DNA from: Eubacteriales bacterium
Lineage (GTDB): Bacteria > Bacillota > Clostridia > Oscillospirales > Butyricicoccaceae
NCBI GenBank assembly: GCA_030539335.1
Contig: JAUNSG010000008.1
Span: forward strand, 1-64,000
Direction: 5' to 3'
DNA length: 64,000 bases
A model generated the notes under the pieces. It was not told the DNA's origin, did no database searches, and saw only the letters and a list, made by a program, of their open reading frames with translations. The translations under genes were made by a program, and so were the position numbers. This document shows positions 42,131 through 49,809 of the stretch, piece after piece (the first letter of the stretch is position 1; each line of letters starts with the position of its first letter).

Positions 42131-43282
42131 TTACACCGAGAGCTTGTCCTCCTGCTCAAATTGGATGCTGACGCCGTTGACCTCCACACTTTCCTCCGCG
42201 CGGATCATGATGTACCGCACACCGTCGATCGTTTCCGTTTTGACCAGATCCCGCGCCTCCGGCTTGACCTGGATCTTAACCTGCGGCATCTTTACCTCAA
42301 ATTTCTTTTCGTCAATGATATTTTTCGGGCTGACCGCACGATCCTCTCCGAACTCGGCATCAAACTGTTCACGGAACGACTCTATGTGCTTGTCGGAAAT
42401 GCCGCAGTCCTCCAGCACCTCCTCCACCGCCGTCTTGTGAATCATCAGCGGTTCCGGAATTTTGCTCTCTTTGTGCTCGGCAATCAGGCTGCTGAGCTGA
42501 TCGTGTACGGCCTGGACGACCTCCATGCTGCATTCCTCTTCCAGAGAGTGGGAAAGCACTGCCTCAAAGCTTTTCTTCTGCTCGGCCGCCGGCTGCGGGA
42601 TCTCCGTGTGGAACACCGCATCAATAAATTCCTCATGGCTCTCATCCACCTTGCGGGTATAGCACAGTGCATTATACAGATTCGTCCGACGGTCATCAAA
42701 GGCCGGGAACAAAAAGCCGATTTCCGGTGCAGCCACCAGATAGTCACCGGTGCAGGTGTGAAACTCCTGCTGATGATAATCATAGCCCAGCCCCGGCTTG
42801 GATTTCTTTACCGGACAGATGCTGCACAGAAGATAAGAGAACATCTCCTCCGAGGCATCCTCCAGTTCGATGTCATCTTTTGCACGGTATGGCACATCAT
42901 AGGTGTGAAACGTAAGTAAAATCAGATAATTGGATTCCAAATAGACCGACTCAATCACCTTATGATAGAAGGTTTCCAATGCCTCAGCATCCTCCAGCCG
43001 GCTCTCACGCAGCTTCATGAGCAATGCATGCTCTGCGCCGTTCATCACCTGCTGGTTGGTGAAGGCGATGTCAAGCAGATTGCGTCCCAATGTGCCGGAC
43101 AGCGATTTTTTCAGCAGACTGAGATACGACTCGGCTTCCTCCTGTGTCGCCAGCGCCATGGACTGTTCGAACGTGGAAATCACCGTTTTATTTTCATTGA
43201 CATAACAGCCATATACCTTGGTAATGTTGTGATGATCCGGACGGAACTGGCGGCGCAGTTCCGCAACTTCTTTTTCATTCAT
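42131..43282 (-). CDS. DUF4317 family protein
   Basis: A 383-residue protein of the DUF4317 family, common in gut Clostridia and of unknown function. The start MNEKEVAELRRQFRPDHHNITKVYGCYVNENKTVIS is diagnostic of the family. GEHALLMKLRESRL-like and KSKPGLGYDYHQQEFH segments also match. There is no signal peptide or membrane helix, so it is cytoplasmic; the acidic, helix-rich C-terminal part carries no enzyme motif I know. GAGGACGCGAGGA precedes the start. Confidence 0.88.
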   Translation of the reverse strand: MNEKEVAELRRQFRPDHHNITKVYGCYVNENKTVISTFEQSMALATQEEAESYLSLLKKSLSGTLGRNLLDIAFTNQQVMNGAEHALLMKLRESRLEDAEALETFYHKVIESVYLESNYLILLTFHTYDVPYRAKDDIELEDASEEMFSYLLCSICPVKKSKPGLGYDYHQQEFHTCTGDYLVAAPEIGFLFPAFDDRRTNLYNALCYTRKVDESHEEFIDAVFHTEIPQPAAEQKKSFEAVLSHSLEEECSMEVVQAVHDQLSSLIAEHKESKIPEPLMIHKTAVEEVLEDCGISDKHIESFREQFDAEFGEDRAVSPKNIIDEKKFEVKMPQVKIQVKPEARDLVKTETIDGVRYIMIRAEESVEVNGVSIQFEQEDKLSV

Positions 43283-43339
43283 TCCTCGCGTCCTCTTTCC
43301 AAAAGAATGTTCCCATTGTACCTTGATGGCCCAAAATTG

Positions 43340-43702
43340 TCAAACCGTCCGCTGCATTTCGCGCACAATCCACGCCATCAGCAGATCGACAATACGCTTC
43401 TGATTCTGCGGCGACAGCGCGATTCCCTTCGGCACCCGGTACCACTTGTTCAAACAGCCGCGGCAGCAGCAGGCACAGGCATGCTGTGCCCGAAAGACCG
43501 GATGTCCTCTCATGGGAGTCTGCCTTCCATCGTTCGGAATCACCGCCGGCGCGAGCCTCTGACGCACAAAATCTTCCGCATGGCGGCGGATGGTGTCCAT
43601 CCCCTTCTCACGCACATAGGTCCTGTCCTTTTCCGACAGGTGGAAGCCTGCCCGAAAATCCGAGCGCTGTAATTTATCGAGTGCCTGATCAATTGTCTGC
43701 AT
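43340..43702 (-). CDS. DUF4186 family protein
   Basis: A 120-residue protein of the DUF4186 family. FHLSEKDRTYVREKGMDTIRRHAEDFVRQRLAPA and NDGRQTPMRGHPVFRAQHACACCCRGCLNKWYRVPKG are typical. The four clustered cysteines (CACCCRGC) with nearby histidines suggest a metal site. Function unknown. ATG 43702 has AAGGAG upstream. It lies between an AEC transporter gene upstream and DUF4317 downstream, all on the minus strand with short gaps. Confidence 0.86.
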   Translation of the reverse strand: MQTIDQALDKLQRSDFRAGFHLSEKDRTYVREKGMDTIRRHAEDFVRQRLAPAVIPNDGRQTPMRGHPVFRAQHACACCCRGCLNKWYRVPKGIALSPQNQKRIVDLLMAWIVREMQRTV

Positions 43703-43719
43703 ACCCGTCTCCTTTTTTC

Positions 43720-44658
43720 TCAAAGCAGTCCCAAGCTGGACAGGCCAAAGACGAACAGGAAGATGCTCCCAATACAAAACGTAGTCGTTGTCGCCACAAT
43801 CTCTCCCGCCAGCGCGCCATTTCCTCCCATCGCCTGTGCCATCGGCGCCGAAGCAACGGCGGTCGGCGAGGCAAAGATAGCGAGAACCGCGACGAGTACC
43901 TCACCACGCATACCAAGCAGTACCGCCGCGGTCAGCCACACAAGAGGAATGACCACAAGGCGTATCACATTGACCACCAGCAGATACACCCGGTGACGCA
44001 GCAGGCTATCAAAGGACAGCAGGCCGCCCAGTGTGACCAGTGCCAGCGGTGTCGCAATCTCTCCCAGTGTCATCAGCGGATCCAAGAGCAGTTCCGGAAT
44101 GCGGATGTGCAGCAGCTGGAATACACAGCCCAGTACACCGGCCTCCACCAGCGGATTTTTGCAGATATTGATGAAAATCTCCGACAGATGCAGTGAGCCA
44201 CCCCGCTTGCATTCAAACAAGATGACCGCCAGAATATTAAACATCGGCACAACCAGAGCGGCAAGGGCGGCAACCAGAGCAATGCCACTCTTTCCACACA
44301 GCGACATGGCAACATAGTTGCCAAACAAGACGTAATTGCTGCGATACATGCCCTGTATTATGGTTGCCGCATCCGAACCGTCGCGCACCATCCGGCTGAC
44401 GGTAATCCAGCACACGGCGAATGTCACCAATACGGCGGCAAACACAAAACCAAACACCTCTCCCTGGATGGATTCCTTCAGATCTGCCTGATAGACATTA
44501 AAAAACAGTGTCAGTGGAATAAAAATCCGAAAAACCATACCATTGAGCGCTTTAAAGTTTTCCTGCGATAAAATGCCCCATCGGCGGATCAGCCCGCCGA
44601 CCAGCATATAGACAATCAAGGCAAACACAACGGATACTGCCAGTGTAATACTTTCCAT
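43720..44658 (-). CDS. AEC-family transporter
   Basis: A 312-residue membrane protein with ten hydrophobic helices in two five-helix halves, as in the auxin-efflux-carrier family. The N-terminal GGLIRRWGILSQENFKALNGMVFRIFIPLTLFFNVYQ and the C-terminal SPTAVASAPMAQAMGGNGALAGEIVATTT are both characteristic. Bacterial members export or exchange small organic acids such as malate or malonate; the substrate here is unknown. GGGGGAG precedes the start. Confidence 0.92.
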   Translation of the reverse strand: MESITLAVSVVFALIVYMLVGGLIRRWGILSQENFKALNGMVFRIFIPLTLFFNVYQADLKESIQGEVFGFVFAAVLVTFAVCWITVSRMVRDGSDAATIIQGMYRSNYVLFGNYVAMSLCGKSGIALVAALAALVVPMFNILAVILFECKRGGSLHLSEIFINICKNPLVEAGVLGCVFQLLHIRIPELLLDPLMTLGEIATPLALVTLGGLLSFDSLLRHRVYLLVVNVIRLVVIPLVWLTAAVLLGMRGEVLVAVLAIFASPTAVASAPMAQAMGGNGALAGEIVATTTTFCIGSIFLFVFGLSSLGLL

Positions 44659-44716
44659 CGTTTCTCCCCCTGTTCGTTTTGTATCTATGAGTATAGCACC
44701 AATTTGGAAAAAACAA

Positions 44717-44741
44717 AAGGACGTACAGCATGTACGCCCTT
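44717..44741 (-). terminator. Terminator of the zinc-ribbon membrane protein gene
   Basis: AAGGACGTACA (44717-44727) pairs with 44731-44741 with one mismatch around GCA; the minus strand continues TTTTGTTTTTT. Confidence 0.75.
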
Positions 44742-44754
44742 AAATCCGATGAAA

Positions 44755-45156
44755 TTAAAAATGAATGGTCACAGAAAAATCCTGATGACAGCGCGGACAA
44801 CAGACGGTGTGCGTTCCACGCTTGCGCGGCAGCCGCAGGGTGGACTGGCAGTGCGGACAGGTGCGATAGCGATACTGCCGCCACTCCTTTATCCTGCGGA
44901 GGCGGAAATGCCAGCTCGTGCGGATCGAATGCAGAATCGAAAGAAACCGCTCGTTCTCCTTCTGCCTCTGCCACGTGTTGCGCGACATCATCCGGACGAA
45001 GAACAGTACAAATAAAAGTGTCGAACCCCAATAGAAAATGCGCCAGCGCAGTGCCCAATACAGCAGGATCGTGAGCAAATATCCCCACAGAAGAAGATTG
45101 TTCAGCTTATCCATTCCATACCGGCCATACATCAGCCGCTCAAAGAAATTTCTCAT
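44755..45156 (-). CDS. Membrane protein with C-terminal zinc ribbon
   Basis: A 133-residue protein. Two membrane helices (about 19-35 and 41-55) are followed by a basic, arginine-rich linker and a C-terminal zinc ribbon with CPHC and CPRC. No enzyme motif is present. ATG 45156 has AGGTGAG upstream. It is divergent from a TetR regulator, and the 71-bp region between them contains the regulator's promoter with a perfect palindrome, so its expression is likely affected by that TetR protein. Confidence 0.75.
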   Translation of the reverse strand: MRNFFERLMYGRYGMDKLNNLLLWGYLLTILLYWALRWRIFYWGSTLLFVLFFVRMMSRNTWQRQKENERFLSILHSIRTSWHFRLRRIKEWRQYRYRTCPHCQSTLRLPRKRGTHTVCCPRCHQDFSVTIHF

Positions 45157-45174
45157 GATTCTCACCTGAATTAC

Positions 45175-45203
45175 TTGAAAATACGACAACATGTTGTTAT
45201 AAT
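45175..45203 (+). promoter_or_regulatory. tetR promoter with palindromic operator
   Basis: TTGAAA (45175-45180), 17-bp spacer, TATAAT (45198-45203). The perfect 12-bp palindrome ACAACATGTTGT fills 45186-45197, that is, the spacer right up to the -10 element: a classic repressor site. Confidence 0.8.
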
Positions 45204-45227
45204 TAGCAGCAGAAAGAAGGGATCACT

Positions 45228-45833
45228 ATGGGTACCTATGCCGAAGCCCGCGAAAAGACCCGGAACAATCTCGTCAATGCGTTCTGGGATTTGTACTGCG
45301 AAAAGGACATCAACAAAATTACCATCAAGGAGATTACCGACCGTGCCGGTTATAACCGCGCCACCTTTTATATTTATTTCAAAAATGCACAACAGGTTCT
45401 CGACTACGTCGAGGAGCAGTTATATTCGCAGATGGCACTCTATCACGCAGACATGCAAAAGCCCAAAAACAAGGAAGAGGCCGAACGCAGGCTGAGCGAA
45501 TCCATTGCACAACTGGATGAGAACCGCCGTTTCCTCTGTGTCTTACTTTCCGAACGGGGCGATCCCAAATTTGCCAGCGACTTCCGGGAACATTTCCGCA
45601 GCCAAATCTCGCGCATCGTTGAGACCGGTGATCTGGAAGCGACGGTGCCGCTTGACTTCGCACTGGATTTCATCATCGGCGGTATCGTAAACTGCCTGCA
45701 GCGATGGTATGAAACCCAGCCGGAGACTTCATCCCTTCAGTTGATCCAGAATATTTTCGCCGCGGCCTTTCGGGGAATGTTCCGCTTCCCCAAGCAAGGC
45801 TCCGCGCCGGAAAAAGCAACATTTTGTCGTTAA
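45228..45833 (+). CDS. TetR-family regulator
   Basis: A 201-residue TetR/AcrR regulator. The helix-turn-helix (about 10-55) reads INKITIKEITDRAGYNRATFYIYFKN, typical of the family. The C-terminal helical ligand domain matches the TetR_C_33-like clostridial group (RFLCVLLSERGDPKF). AAGGGA precedes the start. The palindrome in its own promoter suggests autorepression, and the divergent zinc-ribbon membrane protein is the most likely second target. Confidence 0.92.
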   Translation: MGTYAEAREKTRNNLVNAFWDLYCEKDINKITIKEITDRAGYNRATFYIYFKNAQQVLDYVEEQLYSQMALYHADMQKPKNKEEAERRLSESIAQLDENRRFLCVLLSERGDPKFASDFREHFRSQISRIVETGDLEATVPLDFALDFIIGGIVNCLQRWYETQPETSSLQLIQNIFAAAFRGMFRFPKQGSAPEKATFCR

Positions 45834-45931
45834 GGATATTTTAATTCACTCCCCCCAGAAAATCAACCACCGTTCCCGCCGGAACAGGGGGAATATGAAA
45901 ATATTTTCAATCTCTTTACATTTTCCTGTCA

Positions 45932-45971
45932 AAAAGCCGATGAACCATCTGTCAGATCGTCCATCGGCTTT
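45932..45971 (-). terminator. Terminator of the Na/Pi cotransporter operon
   Basis: AAAGCCGATG pairs with CATCGGCTTT (45962-45971) and a smaller ATCTG/CAGAT helix sits inside; the minus strand ends in TTTTT. It lies 19 bp after the small coiled-coil gene. Confidence 0.8.
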
Positions 45972-45989
45972 CCTCTATTTTTTGGAAAG

Positions 45990-46217
45990 TTATTCATGAT
46001 ACTTCGCCTTCAGGCGGGAAATTTCCTCCTCCTTTTGTGTCACCTGTGCGATCAGTCCCACAATGATATCGCGGTAGTATGTGTTGATCTCTTCGACAAC
46101 CCGCCCGGTCTCCTCCGGGTCATAGCCGCCGAACAGCACCGATTTGACATTCAGATGCAGTTTTCCGCTGGTATCTCTGGTATAAAACTCATTTAATTCC
46201 TGCTTCCGTACCATCAC
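45990..46217 (-). CDS. Small coiled-coil protein, weakly DivIVA-like
   Basis: A 75-residue protein I cannot name. VLFGGYDPEETGRVVEEINTYYRDII resembles the short lipid-binding start and first helix of DivIVA/GpsB proteins (GYD-x-E-x-V-x-x-F/Y), and the C-terminal AQVTQKEEEISRLKAKY is a heptad-like coiled coil. The likely start is GTG 46217 (AGGAG nine bases upstream), with ATG 46214 also possible. It lies 26 bp downstream of the Na/Pi cotransporter gene and is probably co-transcribed with it. Confidence 0.65.
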   Translation of the reverse strand: MMVRKQELNEFYTRDTSGKLHLNVKSVLFGGYDPEETGRVVEEINTYYRDIIVGLIAQVTQKEEEISRLKAKYHE

Positions 46218-46243
46218 GGCATGACAGCTCCTTTCCCAAACGG

Positions 46244-47950
46244 CTACATCTTCTGCATCGTCTGGCCGTTGTTCTTCAGTTCGTTAATGATGTCCTCATC
46301 CAGAAGAATTTCGGCAATATCCGAACAGAATTCACCAATCGTCTCCAAATCATGCAGGACATCGGTATATGCCACTGTGTTCTCCGGGGAGCAGGAACCG
46401 AGCTGCAGGCGCTCCATATGCTTCTTGCTCAATCTGCGCTCCAGTCCCTCAATATCTTCCTGCTGATGGATGATCAAAGCGGCGATCTCCTTGTCCCTCG
46501 TATCCAGCGCCTTGACCGTTTGACGCAGCAGCCGGTCAATCTTTTGAAAGGTCTCATCCAGTTCCTGCATCGCACATTCCGTAAAAGCATAGCCCTTCTC
46601 CCTTTTCAGTTTGGCAAAGTTTGCAATGCTGACGAATTGGTCTCCGATGCGCTCAAAATCACTGACGGCGCGGATCAGATGGGAAACCGTATCCGACTGT
46701 TTTTCCGTCAAGTAGCCGGTCGTACAGAGGGACGACAAATAGCTTGTCGTTTTGTCCTGTAAAATATCGACGGCTTCCTCTAGTTCCTCCATCGCCGCCA
46801 TCCGTTCGCGGCTTCCATTGATAAAACTTTCCCGTGCGGCATCCGCCATGTCCGTCGTGTAGCCGCCAATGCGAACTAGCTCATGCACCGTCAGGTTGAT
46901 CGCGGCGGACGGCTGATGACGGATATTTTCATCCAGGTAACGCGGCTCGGTCATCGGAAGCACAGCCACAGCTCCCTGTGGAACCAGCTTCGTGACAAGC
47001 TTTACCAATACCGGCAGGAATGGAAGCCAGATCAACGTCATGCCGATATTAAAGAACATATGGGCATTGGCGATCTGACGCGAAATGATCTCCGTCTCCG
47101 GTCCCTTCGGCGAGATATACTGAATAAACCCGGCATACAGCGGGACAATCCATATGAACAGAAAGGCACCGGAAATATTAAACAGGCAGTGTGCCAAGGC
47201 GGTACGCTTTGCTTCACGCGGCTGGCCGATTGTCGCGAGAACCGCGGTGATCGTCGTACCGATGTTGTCACCGAGCAAAATCGGAATTGCGCCGGCTAAG
47301 CCGAGAATACTGCTCACGCCGTCCGGTCCCGCCTGCGATGCAAAGTTCTGCAGGACGGCGATGGTCGCGGACGAACTCTGTACCACCAGCGTCATCAGCG
47401 CACCTACCAGTACGCCGAGGATCGGGATATTTCCAACATACCCGATCATATCCAGAAAAATCGGGCTGGAAGCCAGCGGCTTCATCACACTGCTCATGGT
47501 CGAGATTCCGACAAACAACAGTCCAAAGGCAAACACCGTCTGTCCGACATTTTTGATAACCTCTTTTTTAGAGAAGAAATACAGCACAAACCCAACAAAA
47601 ACAATCGGCCAAATATAATCGTCAATCTTAAAAGCAATGAGCTGTGCGGTGATCGTCGTACCGATGTTGGCGCCGAGAATCACCGAGATCGCCTGTGGCA
47701 GGCTCATCAGCTCTGCACTGACAAAGCCGATGACCATGACGGTCGTCGCAGAGGAGCTTTGCAGCACCGCAGTGACCAGCGCGCCGGCCAACACGCCGAT
47801 CAGCCGATTTCGTGTCAGTACGCCGAGAACCTGTTTCATGCGTTCCCCTGCCGCTTTTTGCAGTCCCTCACTCATCAGGTTCATCCCGTATATGAATACG
47901 GCAAGCCCGCCCAGCAGGCCACTCAGCGTAGTCAGTATTTCTGTGTTCAT
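46244..47950 (-). CDS. Na/Pi cotransporter family protein with PhoU-like tail
   Basis: A 568-residue transporter of the NptA/YjbB type. Two inverted membrane repeats each contain the family signature: VLQSSSATTVMVIGF and VVQSSSATIAVLQNF. A cytoplasmic helical PhoU-like domain (about 350-545) follows. It would move phosphate with sodium; bacterial homologues have been linked to phosphate export as well as uptake. AAGGAG precedes the start. The gene lies about 11 kb from a PhoP/PhoR-type pair and may be under its control, although I see no convincing PHO box here. Confidence 0.92.
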   Translation of the reverse strand: MNTEILTTLSGLLGGLAVFIYGMNLMSEGLQKAAGERMKQVLGVLTRNRLIGVLAGALVTAVLQSSSATTVMVIGFVSAELMSLPQAISVILGANIGTTITAQLIAFKIDDYIWPIVFVGFVLYFFSKKEVIKNVGQTVFAFGLLFVGISTMSSVMKPLASSPIFLDMIGYVGNIPILGVLVGALMTLVVQSSSATIAVLQNFASQAGPDGVSSILGLAGAIPILLGDNIGTTITAVLATIGQPREAKRTALAHCLFNISGAFLFIWIVPLYAGFIQYISPKGPETEIISRQIANAHMFFNIGMTLIWLPFLPVLVKLVTKLVPQGAVAVLPMTEPRYLDENIRHQPSAAINLTVHELVRIGGYTTDMADAARESFINGSRERMAAMEELEEAVDILQDKTTSYLSSLCTTGYLTEKQSDTVSHLIRAVSDFERIGDQFVSIANFAKLKREKGYAFTECAMQELDETFQKIDRLLRQTVKALDTRDKEIAALIIHQQEDIEGLERRLSKKHMERLQLGSCSPENTVAYTDVLHDLETIGEFCSDIAEILLDEDIINELKNNGQTMQKM

Positions 47951-48086
47951 ACTGTCGTTCTCCTTTTGATTCTATCTATTTTATCATGTCCTGTTTTTAA
48001 GGATACGCTTGGTATGTAAAGTCCTCTATCGATTTTGTGTAAATTTCCGGTAAAATTAAAAATTGTGGTTTCTTCCTATTTTTCCA

Positions 48087-48137
48087 TTGACGAACAGATG
48101 TTCTAGGTTTATACTTATAGACAAGAACATTTGTTCG
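48087..48137 (+). promoter_or_regulatory. dinB promoter with two LexA (SOS) boxes
   Basis: TTGACG (48087-48092), 17-bp spacer, TATACT (48110-48115). Two LexA boxes of the Gram-positive type lie at 48091-48104 (CGAAC-AGAT-GTTCT, overlapping the -35) and 48124-48137 (AGAAC-ATTT-GTTCG, after the -10), 33 bp apart. Both keep GAAC-N4-GTTC. Confidence 0.9.
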
Positions 48138-48162
48138 TTTTATATCAGAGGAGGGACGGCAT

Positions 48163-49398
48163 ATGGAGCGGTGCATTTTACATGTGGACTGCAACTGCTT
48201 TTACGCTTCGGTCGAGATGCTGCATCGGCCGGAAACACGGGAGGTACCGATGGCGGTCGGCGGGAGTGAAGAGCGGCGGCATGGTATTATCCTCGCCAAA
48301 AACGATCTTGCAAAGAAATGCGGTATCTCCACCGCGGAACCACTCTGGTCCGCACGACAGAAATGTCCGGAGCTGCTGATCATTCCCCCCAACTTCCCAC
48401 TTTATTTGGATTTTTCCCGTCGGGTGAAAAAAATCTTTTCCGATTATACCGATCAGGTGGAAAGCTTTGGTATTGACGAGGCATGGCTCGATGTGACCGG
48501 TTCCATCCAATTGTTTGGCAGCGGGGAACACATAGCGCACGAAATACGGCAGCGTGTCAAGCAGGAGCTTGGCATCACGGTCTCGGTCGGGGTCAGCTGG
48601 AACAAAGTATTCGCCAAACTCGGCTCGGATCTGAAGAAGCCGGACGCAGTCACGATGGTCACACCGGAAAACTACCAGGCGGTCGTCTGTCCCCTTCCGG
48701 TAAACGCCCTGCTGTATGTCGGCCGCTCCACAGAAAAGAAGCTGGGACAGCTTGGCATTCACACCATAGGACAGCTGGCACAGATGTCCTGTGAATTTCT
48801 GCGCGGAAAATTCGGTAAAACCGGGGAACTTTTGTGGTCCTATGCCAACGGCCTGGACACCTCTCCGGTCGCCCATCAGGACGAACGCGCGCCGATCAAA
48901 TCCATCGGCAACAGCACTACGACCATCCGAGACATCACCACCCCGGAGGAGGCCCGCCTGGTGTTTACCGTTCTGGCGGAAAGTGTGGGGACACGCCTGC
49001 GGGAACAAGGGCTTTTTTGCCGCACCATATCCATTTCCACCCGCACCGTCAAGCTCAGCCGCACGGAGCATCAATGCACGCTGTCACGCCCTTCGAACGA
49101 AACGCGAACGATCTTACAGACCGCACTGGCGCTGTTCACCCAGGGATATTCCTGGAATCATCCGCTTCGCTCCCTCGGCATCCAGCTCAGCGGCCTCACC
49201 GCTGCATCCGATCCCCTCCAGCTGGATCTGTTTACCGATCCAGCCGACCTTCTGCGCCAGTCACAGCTTGACCGCACGGTCGATCAGGTGCGGAAACGAT
49301 TTGGGAAAGCCAGTGTCCTGCGCGCTTCCATCCTGCTTGATCCGGCATTGACCGGTTTTGATCCGAAGCATCAAATCCAAACAATCGGCTTTCATTAA
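48163..49398 (+). CDS. dinB: Y-family DNA polymerase IV
   Basis: A 411-residue translesion polymerase. The palm carries HVDCNCFYASVE (Asp9) and SFGIDEAWLDV (Asp105, Glu106), the metal-binding triad. Helix-hairpin-helix and little-finger domains are complete. QLDLF (353-357) matches the sliding-clamp-binding consensus. Length is typical for the Gram-positive branch. GAGGAGGG precedes ATG 48163. Two LexA boxes in the promoter put it under SOS control. A small gene follows 20 bp downstream. Confidence 0.95.
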   Translation: MERCILHVDCNCFYASVEMLHRPETREVPMAVGGSEERRHGIILAKNDLAKKCGISTAEPLWSARQKCPELLIIPPNFPLYLDFSRRVKKIFSDYTDQVESFGIDEAWLDVTGSIQLFGSGEHIAHEIRQRVKQELGITVSVGVSWNKVFAKLGSDLKKPDAVTMVTPENYQAVVCPLPVNALLYVGRSTEKKLGQLGIHTIGQLAQMSCEFLRGKFGKTGELLWSYANGLDTSPVAHQDERAPIKSIGNSTTTIRDITTPEEARLVFTVLAESVGTRLREQGLFCRTISISTRTVKLSRTEHQCTLSRPSNETRTILQTALALFTQGYSWNHPLRSLGIQLSGLTAASDPLQLDLFTDPADLLRQSQLDRTVDQVRKRFGKASVLRASILLDPALTGFDPKHQIQTIGFH

Positions 49399-49418
49399 TT
49401 TTCTGAGGAGGACATTTT

Positions 49419-49664
49419 ATGGCCAGAAAAGTATACGTCACGGTCAATGCCACCTTTGATCCAGAGGGCAGCATCCATCCACAATACGTCATTTGGGAAA
49501 ACGGAACACGGTTTCCGATCGATCAGGTCTTTGATGTCCGTCCGGCCGCTTCCCTGCGCGCCGGCGGCGCCGGAATTCGCTATACCTGCGGCATCCGCGG
49601 TTCGGTCAGCTACCTGTTTCTGGAGGGCACCCGTTGGTTTGTGGAGGCGAAAAACACCGGATGA
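49419..49664 (+). CDS. Small protein co-transcribed with dinB, unknown function
   Basis: An 81-residue protein I do not recognise. It appears all-beta: strands RKVYVTVNATFD, PQYVIWENGTRFPIDQVFDVRPA, IRYTCGIRGSVSYLFLEG and TRWFVEA alternate with turns, suggesting a small barrel of the kind that binds nucleic acid or protein. GAGGAGG precedes ATG 49419, 20 bp after the dinB stop and before any terminator, so it shares the SOS promoter. Its position matches that of YolD-type partners of Y-family polymerases in Bacillus, but the sequence does not resemble YolD. Confidence 0.8.
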   Translation: MARKVYVTVNATFDPEGSIHPQYVIWENGTRFPIDQVFDVRPAASLRAGGAGIRYTCGIRGSVSYLFLEGTRWFVEAKNTG

Positions 49665-49778
49665 TTTCCATTTCTTTGATTTACAGCAAAAAGAGCGCCC
49701 GTTTGTGCTGGACATTTTGTCTACGAAGCCTATTCTTTGCTTTTTCGCGTTGTCTCATACCTGTTTCTTTTCATAAGA

Positions 49779-49806
49779 AAAACCGTATGGCCTGCCATAC
49801 GGTTTT
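49779..49806. terminator. Bidirectional terminator between the dinB and sbcC units
   Basis: A perfect 12-bp stem AAAACCGTATGG (49779-49790) with 49795-49806 around CCTG, T-runs at both ends, between convergent genes. Confidence 0.92.
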
Positions 49807-49809
49807 TTC

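Noticed and set aside
47951..48090. PHO box in front of the Na/Pi cotransporter
   Set aside because: Two TTTACA hexamers are present, but 23 bp apart instead of 11 or 22, and not placed against a recognisable -10.
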